NCBI RefSeq assembly: GCF_002939305.1
Contig: NZ_MVDI01000001.1
Coordinates: forward strand, 1-64,000
Reading direction: 5' to 3'
From: Chroococcidiopsis sp. TS-821
GTDB lineage: Bacteria; Cyanobacteriota; Cyanobacteriia; Cyanobacteriales; Chroococcidiopsidaceae
Length of the DNA stretch: 64,000 nucleotides
A program made the position numbers and the translations under genes. Positions within the stretch are counted from its first letter, which is position 1. The number at the start of each line of letters is the position of its first letter. Positions 37,475-45,725 of the stretch are shown one piece after another. The notes under the pieces were generated by a model that was not told where the DNA came from, ran no database searches, and worked only from the letters and a program-made list of their open reading frames with translations.

Positions 37475-37786
37475 TTAAATTGGTAAAAATGGCAGCAACG
37501 TGCGAATGATACGTCGCAGGCGCAAAAGTTGTACAGCTTCTCTCACCTGCGCAGAAAGCGGCGGAGTCACTTGACGACTTTGTAATTGAGCTTGTAATTC
37601 TGCATATTCTGCCGCACTCAGTCGTTTGCCATCAATGGGCGATCGCGCTTCTGTAATAATCTCTGTTCGTAAAATCTCTTCTGGTATATCCTCTGGAGGT
37701 GGTAAAGCCAACGCCGTAGAAGCGTTCCATCCGAAGAAAAGACTTACACTAGCACCCACACTGAATTTATTAATCGCTTTCAGCAT
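37475..37786 (-). CDS. Small secreted or periplasmic conserved protein
   Basis: A 103-residue protein. A signal peptide-like start (basic, then hydrophobic) ends near ALA, followed by LPPPEDIPEEILRTEII, TEARSPIDGKRLSAAEYAEL and a basic, hydrophobic tail LLRLRRIIRTLLPFLPI. The middle segment looks conserved across cyanobacteria to my eye, but no function is known. It lies 165 bases upstream of glgB on the same strand, and co-transcription is uncertain. Confidence 0.7.
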   Translation of the reverse strand: MLKAINKFSVGASVSLFFGWNASTALALPPPEDIPEEILRTEIITEARSPIDGKRLSAAEYAELQAQLQSRQVTPPLSAQVREAVQLLRLRRIIRTLLPFLPI

Positions 37787-38014
37787 AACTATTGACTGTT
37801 TTCGTGCTTACAGTCGCTCGAGGAAATTTAACTTTCTCAACTTATCAGCACGATGTTACGATCCTTGTCAAATTTCAATTCTTATCTTGTCGAGTCTTCT
37901 CAGCACCAAGTCAAATTCAAGATTTATAACTTTATTCTATTGAGAATTATTTAAATTGTTTGTTTTTTAAATCAAATAACTTTTCCGCAGTTAGTTAGCT
38001 GACAAAATAAAAAA

Positions 38015-38101
38015 GCACTCTCCTGCAAAGAAGTCATAATTATCGGCACAAGGGATAAATGCTGCTACCGAAAATAGACGTTTGCCTTTGTAGGAGAGAG
38101 C
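38015..38101 (-). terminator. Long-loop terminator of the small lipoprotein gene
   Basis: On the minus strand GCTCTCTCCTACAAAG (38101-38086) pairs with CTTTGCAGGAGAGTGC (38030-38015) across a loop of about 55 bases, followed by TTTTTTATTTT. One mismatch per arm region is visible. Confidence 0.7.
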
Positions 38102-38146
38102 ATAGCTTGAATCGACGAAAAGTGAGTTTTTAACTACTCTAGATGA

Positions 38147-38317
38147 CTAGGGAGATGGAGATGGAGATGGAGTTGCAGCCGGATCTGTAGCAGGAGCTTC
38201 TGGGGCAGCACCAGGTGCTGTATCGCCCGTGCCTCCAGGACCACCTGGCTCGCATGCTCCCAAGGTAGTGGCGAGCAAGCCTAAAAATAAAGCAAAACCA
38301 AGGATTTTTTTGTTCAT
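38147..38317 (-). CDS. Small lipoprotein with a Pro-Ser repeat tail
   Basis: A 56-residue protein from ATG 38317 with GAGGAG just before it. MNKKILGFALFLGLLATTL leads to a lipobox LGAC with Cys at 22, so signal peptidase II processing is expected. The mature part is only 34 residues, Gly/Pro/Ala-rich (EPGGPGGTGD), and ends PSPSPSP encoded by a tandem six-base repeat. Its strong ribosome site, perfect lipobox and own terminator argue that it is real despite its size. Such proline-tailed mini-lipoproteins occur in other cyanobacteria; the function is unknown. Confidence 0.75.
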   Translation of the reverse strand: MNKKILGFALFLGLLATTLGACEPGGPGGTGDTAPGAAPEAPATDPAATPSPSPSP

Positions 38318-38667
38318 AACTCCTCTTTCACCAATGACAGCAAATAATCTGCTCGTTGATTACAATACCGCATTTGTTGATTTTTTTTACAGAAGTGCAA
38401 TTTTGACTGCATTAGCTTGATAACTTATCACTTTGGTGATACGTCGTCTTCTTTCTTAAGACAGAGCTTTTCAAGCGGTGCTTATCTAACTCTATTCAAG
38501 TCTATTCAGTACAAGCTTTAAACCAATACGGTAGCAATCACATCGTAGATGCTCTGATCGTTTGAGAACGAAAGAAAGTTATCTAAATGATACGATGAGA
38601 GCGACTCGCAGCTTTTAGTAGCTAGCGCTCTCAATACCCAACTAGCTTTCAATTCAGTAATAAATTT
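38318..38667. other. Spacer between the divergent lipoprotein and ftsL-like genes
   Basis: No gene was found. A small inverted repeat TATCAC-TTTG-GTGATA lies near 38428-38443. Promoters for both divergent genes must lie here, but none matches a consensus well. Confidence 0.4.
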
Positions 38668-39213
38668 ATGCGTGCTGCTTATCAATCGAGTGTAACCAAC
38701 AATCAGCGAACAAACGCTTTGAAATCGACATCTGCTGCACATACAAGCGATTCTCATCGCCGAGTGCGACCTACAGAAAACTTCTCCCAAAAAACGACAA
38801 TTCGCCATCAAAGCGTGCCGATTTTACCCAGTGCCAGAAAACCTCACTGGTTAATTCGCCTCAGCATTTTGCAACGCAGTTCTACTGTAGTGCTTTTTTT
38901 CTTGCTCGCGACAGTACTCGCACTCTATAGCGGAACAATTTATTCACAGCGAAAATGGTATCAATCATACCAAAAGCGAGAAAATTTACAACGTCAAGAA
39001 CGGCAGTTCACAACAGCAATTGAAGTGTTGAAAAATAAAATGGCGCAGCAAGCTGAGCAACCTGAAACAGGTTTACTTCCTGCCGATCCCACGCAGGCGA
39101 TTTTCTTGAAATCAGCACCCCAACGCCCCGCACGCTCCGCAGAAACAATTGTATCTGCAACTTCAGTGACGACTCGTAAAAGTCCTCATACTTCAGCTCC
39201 TATAGGTTATTAA
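38668..39213 (+). CDS. FtsL-like membrane protein upstream of ftsI
   Basis: A 181-residue protein. A polar, basic cytoplasmic region of about 70 residues precedes one membrane segment (about 72-92, STVVLFFLLATVLALYSG). A coiled-coil-like stretch (about 97-130, QSYQKRENLQRQERQ) and a disordered Ser/Thr/Pro tail follow. This bitopic layout just upstream of ftsI is that of FtsL divisome proteins, whose sequence is hardly conserved. The assignment rests on architecture and position. Cyanobacterial FtsL-type proteins are poorly annotated. Confidence 0.6.
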   Translation: MRAAYQSSVTNNQRTNALKSTSAAHTSDSHRRVRPTENFSQKTTIRHQSVPILPSARKPHWLIRLSILQRSSTVVLFFLLATVLALYSGTIYSQRKWYQSYQKRENLQRQERQFTTAIEVLKNKMAQQAEQPETGLLPADPTQAIFLKSAPQRPARSAETIVSATSVTTRKSPHTSAPIGY

Positions 39214-39325
39214 GCACAGGTAAACGACGAGTGCACAGTACATCAAGAATGTTTGTCTCAATTTAGAACTTACGTGAAAACTCGCTTCCTTAGCGATCGG
39301 ACATATGCGGATAACATTTAACGCA

Positions 39326-39357
39326 GCACTAGCGCTATGCTAGTGCGATCAATTTTT
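39326..39357 (+). terminator. Hairpin with T run between the ftsL-like gene and ftsI
   Basis: GCACTAGC (39326-39333) pairs perfectly with GCTAGTGC (39339-39346) around GCTAT, followed by GATCAATTTTTT. It could terminate the ftsL-like transcript or act as an attenuator in the ftsI leader, about 90 bases before ATG 39444. Confidence 0.55.
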
Positions 39358-39443
39358 TACAAACTGCGTAAGTTCTGTATCATTGATTCTGCTTACCCTC
39401 GTCTTTTCGACTTGAGTATAGTTAACAACTTAAAACTTGCCCT

Positions 39444-41318
39444 ATGCCTACTTCAGTTCCTCCTGGCTCTAGCTTTGACCGCAAGCGTCGTAGAGTCACA
39501 ACTATGGACGCACCACGCCAATCAACTCGGCAAAAAACTAAGAAACGACTGAGTCAACCGTTAAAACGTTCTTCAGTACCGTATTTTCGGTTGCTTTTAG
39601 TGTGGGGTGTATTGCTGGCTGGTGGTTTAGTGCTAGCGGGGAACTTGTATCATCTCCAAGTTGTGCATTCTTCAGCTTTACTAAAAAGAGCGCAACAGCA
39701 ACAGACGACCTATGTACGTCCTTTTGTGCCTCGCCGTCAAGTCGTTGACCGCAACAATAATGTGTTAGCAATTGATCGTCAGGTGTACACGCTGTACGTA
39801 CATCCTAGGTTATTTAAGAGTGTCGCAGAAGCTGAAGAGGTTGCTCAGAAAGTAGCTGAAATTATCAGTCGTCCGACCATCGACGTTGTTACTTCATTCG
39901 TAAATGGGTACAACAATAATCGCAATCGAGGTATTCGAGTCGCGTCAGCTTTATCAGAAGAAATTGCAGATAAGCTCAAAAACCTCAAAGCAAACGGTTT
40001 AGACTTGGTTCAAGAGTCCTCGCGGTTGTATCCTCAAGAAACGGTTGCTGCTGACGTTGTTGGCTACGTCGATCGAGACCATCGCGGTCAAGCAGGGGTA
40101 GAGTATAGTCAACAACAGTTACTCGAACGCTCAGCAGAACCAGTCAGGTTGCGCAAAGCTCGTCATGGAGAATTATTGAGCGCTTACGTTCCTGAAGGCT
40201 TTGTCCACCGCGATGAAACAAAACTGCAACTCACGATCGATACCCGACTGCAACGCGCTGCGCGCATCGCCTTGCGCGAACAAATGCAAAAGTTCAACGC
40301 CAAGCGCGGTGGCGTAATTGTGATGGACGCACAGGATGGTTCTATTCTAAGTTTGGTTTCTGAGCCTTCTTACAATCCCAATGAGTATTTCAACTTTGAG
40401 CCTCAGTTTTTTAGAAACTGGTTACTGGCAGATCTTTACGAACCAGGCTCGACCTTTAAGCCGATAAATATCGCGATCGCACTCGAAGAGCAAGTTATTA
40501 AACCCAACGATGTCTTCCCCGACCCCGAAGTCATTAAAGTGGGTGGTTGGTCGATTCGCAACGCTGAGAAAGAGAGTAATGTTGCCCTATCAATTACCGG
40601 AATTTTGCAACACTCCAGCAATGTCGGCATGGTACAAGTGATGCAACGCCTCAAACCCGACGTGTTCTATAGCTGGCTGCAAAAGCTAGGCTTAGGAAAA
40701 GCTGTCGGTATCGACCTCCCCTTCGAAGCTCGAGGTCAACTGAAAAATCAAGCCAAGTTTGTTACTTCCCCGATTGAACCTGCAACCGCTTCGTTTGGTC
40801 AAGGATTTTCACTAACACCTATTCAGCTAGTGCAACTTCATGCCGCTTTAGCGAATGGCGGCAAACTCATCACGCCTCATGTTGTACGCGGGTTAATAGA
40901 TAATCAAGGTCAATTGCAATGGCAGCCTAAGTTGCCACAGCCCAGAGCAATTTTTTCGCCACAAACAACGCAGACTGTCGTCAAAATGCTAGAAGCCGTC
41001 GTTCTTGAGGGTAGCGGCAAAGCCTCACAAGTGCCAGGGTACCGCATTGGTGGGAAAACAGGTACAGCACAAAAAGCAAACATCGGCGGACGTGGCTATC
41101 GGCGCGGTGCCGTGATTACAAGTTTTGTCGGCATGATGCCTATAGAAGCACCTCGTTACGTTGTTTTAGCTATCGTTGATGAACCCAAAGGAATTGCCTA
41201 CGGCTCAACCGTCGCAGCACCTATTGTGCGATCCGTCATGGAATCGCTCATTTCAATTGAACGAATTCCCCCCAGTCAACCTATACCTGCGCAAGAGAGC
41301 AGACAAGCAGAGGAGTAG
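39444..41318 (+). CDS. ftsI: Division-specific penicillin-binding protein (FtsI/PBP3 class B transpeptidase)
   Basis: A 624-residue protein. After a basic cytoplasmic start comes one membrane anchor (about 50-68), then a PBP dimerisation domain with RRQVVDRNNNVLAID. The transpeptidase has EPGSTFKP (active Ser of SxxK), HSSNVG (SxN) and GGKTGTAQ (KTG). No glycosyltransferase domain is present, so it is class B. It cross-links septal peptidoglycan in the divisome with FtsW. Its upstream neighbour has FtsL architecture. Confidence 0.93.
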   Translation: MPTSVPPGSSFDRKRRRVTTMDAPRQSTRQKTKKRLSQPLKRSSVPYFRLLLVWGVLLAGGLVLAGNLYHLQVVHSSALLKRAQQQQTTYVRPFVPRRQVVDRNNNVLAIDRQVYTLYVHPRLFKSVAEAEEVAQKVAEIISRPTIDVVTSFVNGYNNNRNRGIRVASALSEEIADKLKNLKANGLDLVQESSRLYPQETVAADVVGYVDRDHRGQAGVEYSQQQLLERSAEPVRLRKARHGELLSAYVPEGFVHRDETKLQLTIDTRLQRAARIALREQMQKFNAKRGGVIVMDAQDGSILSLVSEPSYNPNEYFNFEPQFFRNWLLADLYEPGSTFKPINIAIALEEQVIKPNDVFPDPEVIKVGGWSIRNAEKESNVALSITGILQHSSNVGMVQVMQRLKPDVFYSWLQKLGLGKAVGIDLPFEARGQLKNQAKFVTSPIEPATASFGQGFSLTPIQLVQLHAALANGGKLITPHVVRGLIDNQGQLQWQPKLPQPRAIFSPQTTQTVVKMLEAVVLEGSGKASQVPGYRIGGKTGTAQKANIGGRGYRRGAVITSFVGMMPIEAPRYVVLAIVDEPKGIAYGSTVAAPIVRSVMESLISIERIPPSQPIPAQESRQAEE

Positions 41319-41439
41319 AGGAGCAAAGGAAGAATAGTGGTTTTTATATAACTCACCACTCATCACGCATCACTCAAAACCAACTCCTTTAATGTTGTCC
41401 GCTAGACTAAGCAGTAGGTAGCAAATATGGTAGCTCGCT

Positions 41440-43506
41440 ATGTCTAACCGCCTTGCCCAAGCTCAAAGCCTTTACTTGCGCAAACACGCAGAAAATCCAA
41501 TTGATTGGTGGACTTGGTGTGATGAAGCCTTGGCAACAGCAAAAGCACAAAATAAACCGATATTTCTCTCGATTGGCTATTCGAGTTGCCACTGGTGTAC
41601 GGTCATGGAAGGAGAAGCATTTTCAGACCCAGCGATCGCCGAATATATGAATGCTTACTTTCTCCCGATCAAGGTAGACCGCGAAGAACGCCCCGACCTC
41701 GATAGTATCTATATGCAAGCGTTGCAGATGATGGTAGGTCAAGGCGGCTGGCCTTTGAACGTTTTTATTGCGCCTGACGATCTCGTCCCATTTTACGGCG
41801 GGACTTATTTCCCGGTTGAACCACGCTACGGACGTCCAGGATTTTTACAAGTCTTACAAGCGATACGCCGCTACTACGACACCGAAAAGCAAGACTTACT
41901 CGCGCGTAAAGCCGCAATTTTAGAAGCAATTCAGCAAAGTGCGGTATTACCTAAAACGCAGCAGGCGGGCGAAGACCTACTCAAAAAGGGAATTGAAACC
42001 AACGCTGGTGTGATTACACCGCACGATTACGGTACGCAATTTCCCATGATTCCTTATGCTGACTTAGCGCTACGCGGCACTCGGTTTAACACCTCCACTT
42101 GGCGCTACGATATTCCGCAAGTGTGTCAGCAGCGAGGCTTAGATTTAGCATTAGGCGGTATTTACGATCATGTCGCGGGAGGATTTCATCGCTATACCGT
42201 TGACCCGACGTGGACTGTGCCGCATTTTGAAAAGATGCTTTACGACAACGGTCAAATCGTTGAGTATCTCGCGAATTTGTGGAGTCGTGGCGTCCAAGAA
42301 CCAGCAATCGAACGCGCGATCGCTTTCACAGTTCAATGGCTCAAACGCGAAATGACAGCGCCTGAAGGTTACTTCTATGCTGCCCAAGATGCTGATAGTT
42401 TTACCAACCCCAACGCAGCTGAGCCAGAAGAAGGCGCTTTCTATGTCTGGAGTTACCGCGATTTGCAGCAAATTCTCTCATCAGATGAATTATCGGCACT
42501 CGAGCAACAATTTACCATTACCCCACAGGGCAATTTTGAAGGGCAAAATGTCTTGCAGCGGCAACACTCAGGTCGGTTAAGTGACCTTGTAGAACAAGCC
42601 TTGTCAAAGCTATTTGCTGTTCGCTACGGTACCACACCCGAATCGTTAGACGCCTTTCCACCTGCTAGAAATAACCAAGAAGCAAAAACACAAAATTGGT
42701 CAGGACGGATTCCCCCAGTTACCGACACCAAAATGATAGTAGCTTGGAATAGTTTGATGATTTCTGGGCTAGCACGGGCGCATGCTGTCTTCAAAAAATC
42801 CGAGTACTTAGACATTGCACTAGCAGCAGCACGTTTTATTTTGAATCGCCAGCGCGAAAATGGACGCTTTCATCGGCTCAACTATGAAGGTCAAACGAGT
42901 GTCATTGCGCAGTCAGAAGATTATGCTTTGTTTATCAAAGCGTTGTTAGATTTGCATCAAGTGATGCCACAAGACGCAAATGCGCAACAATTTTGGTTAG
43001 AACAAGCGATCGCCCTGCAAGCAGAATTTGATGAATACTTGTGGAGTAGCGAGTTAGGCGGATACTACAACACTGCAAGTGATGCCAGTCGCGATCTCAT
43101 CGTCCGCGAACGAGGTTATGCAGATAACGCAACTCCCGCAGCCAATGGAGTCGCGATCGCCAATTTAGTACGGCTAGCCCTCCTTACCGAAAAGCTGAGT
43201 TATCTCGACCGAGCCGAACAAGCGTTACAAGCTTTTACTAGCGCCATGGATTCTGCGCCTCAAGCTTGCCCAAGTTTGTTTACCGCTTTAGACTGGTATC
43301 GTAACTGCACGCTATTGCGGACAACGCCAACGACGTTAGAAATTGCTCTCACCAAGTACTTACCCGCAAGTGTTCTCAATGTAGCAACTGATTTACCTGC
43401 ATCAGCAGTCGGCTTAGTTTGTCAGGGCTTAACTTGTCTTTCCCCTGCCCGTACTGCAGCTGAGTTATTTGAGCAAGTCGAGCAAAGTCAAGTGCGGAGT
43501 TTATAG
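41440..43506 (+). CDS. YyaL/SPATA20-type thioredoxin-fold protein (DUF255) with six-hairpin glycosidase-like domain
   Basis: A 688-residue protein. The N-terminal thioredoxin-like domain (about 1-170) starts AQAQSLYLRKHAENPIDWW and carries IGYSSCHWCTVME, a C-H-W-C redox-like pair near 50-53. The remainder has the alpha/alpha-barrel shape of N-acylglucosamine-epimerase-like enzymes, with GGIYDHVAGGFHRYTVDP and VPHFEKMLYDN, both family hallmarks. Relatives are broadly conserved from bacteria to mammals without a settled function. The usual CHWCHVM motif has Thr in place of the second His here. Confidence 0.88.
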   Translation: MSNRLAQAQSLYLRKHAENPIDWWTWCDEALATAKAQNKPIFLSIGYSSCHWCTVMEGEAFSDPAIAEYMNAYFLPIKVDREERPDLDSIYMQALQMMVGQGGWPLNVFIAPDDLVPFYGGTYFPVEPRYGRPGFLQVLQAIRRYYDTEKQDLLARKAAILEAIQQSAVLPKTQQAGEDLLKKGIETNAGVITPHDYGTQFPMIPYADLALRGTRFNTSTWRYDIPQVCQQRGLDLALGGIYDHVAGGFHRYTVDPTWTVPHFEKMLYDNGQIVEYLANLWSRGVQEPAIERAIAFTVQWLKREMTAPEGYFYAAQDADSFTNPNAAEPEEGAFYVWSYRDLQQILSSDELSALEQQFTITPQGNFEGQNVLQRQHSGRLSDLVEQALSKLFAVRYGTTPESLDAFPPARNNQEAKTQNWSGRIPPVTDTKMIVAWNSLMISGLARAHAVFKKSEYLDIALAAARFILNRQRENGRFHRLNYEGQTSVIAQSEDYALFIKALLDLHQVMPQDANAQQFWLEQAIALQAEFDEYLWSSELGGYYNTASDASRDLIVRERGYADNATPAANGVAIANLVRLALLTEKLSYLDRAEQALQAFTSAMDSAPQACPSLFTALDWYRNCTLLRTTPTTLEIALTKYLPASVLNVATDLPASAVGLVCQGLTCLSPARTAAELFEQVEQSQVRSL

Positions 43507-43645
43507 GTAAGGTCGTGCCTTAACTCGTACTAGTAGCTGCGCCGGGAAGCACTCTTAGAAAAATTTTCTCCCGCGCACCTCATACCCTAACTCATTCATC
43601 TTCTCGATAAAATTAAGAAAAGCTAAGATCACGAGCAAATCTAGA

Positions 43646-44254
43646 ATGATTCCTATTGTTATTGAACAATCAGGTCGCGGCGAACGTGCTTTCGATATTT
43701 ACTCTCGATTGTTGCGCGAGCGGATTATTTTTTTAGGACAGCAAATCGATTCCAACTTGGCAAACTTAATCGTTGCCCAACTTTTATTTCTCGATGCTGA
43801 GGACTCTGAAAAAGATATCTACCTGTACATCAACTCTCCTGGAGGTTCGGTGACAGCAGGAATGGGAATTTTTGATACAATGAACCACATTCGCCCTGAT
43901 GTTTGTACGATTTGTACAGGACTCGCGGCGAGTATGGGCGCGTTCCTGCTGAGTGCTGGAGCTAAAGGTAAGCGAATGAGTTTGCCAAATGCTCGGATTA
44001 TGATTCACCAGCCATTAGGAGGCGCGCAAGGACAAGCAACAGATATCGAAATTCAAGCTAGAGAAATTTTGTATCACAAGCGGCGTCTCAACGAGTATTT
44101 AGCTGCCCATACCGGACAACCAATCGAACGAATCGAGCAGGATACAGAACGCGACTTTTTTATGTCTCCAGACGAAGCTAAAGACTACGGATTAATCGAT
44201 CAAGTCATTAACCGTAGCGCTGTTGGAAATCGCCCTGTAGCAGTTTTAAGCTAG
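43646..44254 (+). CDS. clpP: ATP-dependent Clp protease proteolytic subunit
   Basis: A 202-residue serine protease with the complete triad: Ser about 96 in [11 protein letters not shown], His about 121 in [12 protein letters not shown] and Asp about 170. It is therefore a true ClpP and not the inactive ClpR paralogue of cyanobacteria. It starts [20 protein letters not shown], the standard mature beginning. It forms tetradecamers that work with ClpC/ClpX in the cytoplasm. Which of the several cyanobacterial ClpP paralogues it is cannot be settled by eye. Its stop lies one base from the stop of the convergent gene. Confidence 0.95.
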   Translation: MIPIVIEQSGRGERAFDIYSRLLRERIIFLGQQIDSNLANLIVAQLLFLDAEDSEKDIYLYINSPGGSVTAGMGIFDTMNHIRPDVCTICTGLAASMGAFLLSAGAKGKRMSLPNARIMIHQPLGGAQGQATDIEIQAREILYHKRRLNEYLAAHTGQPIERIEQDTERDFFMSPDEAKDYGLIDQVINRSAVGNRPVAVLS

Positions 44255-44255
44255 T

Positions 44256-45068
44256 TTAGGTGAGATCGTCTTGTGGAGAAGGCTGGGATTCCAAATATTG
44301 CAGGAATTCCAGCAGTTCTTGATGCGTGAGCGAAGTCCGTTTTCGTTTATTGTAGGTTTGGAGGAGATAATCTCTTCCTTTTTGCATGCTCCATTTGAGA
44401 CGCTTCATCTCATCTCCCGTTTTCGCCAGCAATTCTAAATAGTCTTGGAATTCGACAACTTCGGTTTCGGTTAAAAATTGGCGCGATCGCTTTTTATACG
44501 TTCGTTCTAAATACTCGCTTTCGTGCTCAGCACTCCAACCTAACCGCTTGAGCAAAACATCAATTTTGAGCAGCGCGTCTGATAAATCTATCGGCGAACC
44601 GCCCATTATCATATCGGCTGCGGTTTCTAGCTGAAACTCTTGGCTTTGCGAGCGATTAAGCGGTGTCACATTATTCCAGCGATGTTGATTGTCGCTGTCT
44701 GAATTTATGTCGAGGTTTAACTCGGAGTTCGTCACTTTTGCAGGCGGGTTTAAAGCGACGCGATCGCCTTCAGAATTAACTGTTGCCGATCCTGATTGTG
44801 GTGCAGGTGATAAATTGGATAATATCGCTTCAGATTGTTGAGAGGGGGTGGTATCCGCCGCCGCAGGTAACATCAACACTCGCAACGCGCGCTCGCGGGC
44901 TCGATCTTCCGCAAGTTCAATGGTTTCGGCTGCTGCCATGCCTGTAACTTTGGTTATGCCATCGACGTGCGCGGCTACTCGTACGACAAATTTCCCTTGG
45001 TGAATTTCGATTAACTCGGATAAAAGATTGCCCGTTGGATAGCGAGCAAAAAATAATTGTGCCAACAT
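44256..45068 (-). CDS. Cyanobacterial protein with dsRBD-like N-terminus and tandem C-terminal repeats
   Basis: A 270-residue protein. Residues about 10-65 (LLSELIEIHQGKFVVRV, AHVDGITKVTGMAAAE, then a long AEDRARERALRVL helix) follow the beta-beta-beta-alpha logic of a double-stranded-RNA-binding-like domain. The low-complexity middle (about 70-160) is Ser/Asn-rich. The C-terminus has two copies of a 40-residue unit: LGWSAEHESEYLERTYKKRS...FQDYLELL and LKWSMQKGRDYLLQTYNKRK...FLQYLES. No function is known. The RNA-binding idea is inference from pattern only. Confidence 0.6.
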   Translation of the reverse strand: MLAQLFFARYPTGNLLSELIEIHQGKFVVRVAAHVDGITKVTGMAAAETIELAEDRARERALRVLMLPAAADTTPSQQSEAILSNLSPAPQSGSATVNSEGDRVALNPPAKVTNSELNLDINSDSDNQHRWNNVTPLNRSQSQEFQLETAADMIMGGSPIDLSDALLKIDVLLKRLGWSAEHESEYLERTYKKRSRQFLTETEVVEFQDYLELLAKTGDEMKRLKWSMQKGRDYLLQTYNKRKRTSLTHQELLEFLQYLESQPSPQDDLT

Positions 45069-45725
45069 AACGATAATTAACCTACTGCTTGAGGTAGGAT
45101 TGAATTGCAGGTAAATTCATGCAGTGAAACGGATTCAATTAACTTTTTTACCCGCGTCCACTGCTTGCAAGCATTACCCTATTTACTATTGTATTTGGGC
45201 GATCGCGCGAAAAACCCTTTGCCTAAGTACGCTTCTTATTTAAAATATAGTAGGGTTCACTCGCTTGGTGTCCGCTTACTGCTGAAGTTCGCGTTACCAA
45301 TTCTACAAATAAGGTAATGATTTTCAGTGGTAGTCTCACTAAATTCGTAATTACAGCCTAACGAACAGTGACTTGTCTCTAATCAAGTACCGCCAACTCA
45401 CGTTGCAGTTAGGGTTGCTTGCTATCTGTCGATCGGTTCTCTGTAGGTATTGCGGATGCGAATAACAAGTACATTGTTGTAGCATCCAACACGTGAAATA
45501 CCTACTTTAAGTCGCGACTGTACCTGCAGTTCCTCATTAAGAGGAATTGTAAAACCACACAGGCAATTGGGCTGAAGGTGGTAAGGACACTGTATTTATC
45601 AATTTAAGATAGAACGACTGTAGTTTGTTCTTGAGTTCCCTGAATGCTACTACAGTTATGTAGGCAAAAATACATGACACCAAAGACAACACAAATAATT
45701 TTTTGACCAAAGGTCGGTTTTTTCA
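45069..45725. other. Divergent spacer upstream of the RNB-family gene
   Basis: About 650 bases. A 70-codon ORF at 45105-45317 was judged spurious, with no ribosome site and atypical composition. The rest holds no recognised RNA gene. It ends in a small hairpin with a T run right before ATG 45726. Confidence 0.4.
45705..45723 (+). promoter_or_regulatory. Small hairpin plus T run touching the RNB-gene start
   Basis: GACC-AAA-GGTC is followed by GGTTTTTT, two bases before the ATG. It would cover the ribosome site; no SD is visible otherwise. The four-base stem is short and could be chance, or could serve autoregulation. Confidence 0.3.

Noticed and set aside
38147-38175. Six-base tandem repeat as an independent microsatellite
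   Set aside because: It is the coding sequence of the PSPSPSP tail of the small lipoprotein.
45105-45317. 70-codon ORF in the spacer before the RNB gene
   Set aside because: No ribosome site, no family, composition like its non-coding surroundings.
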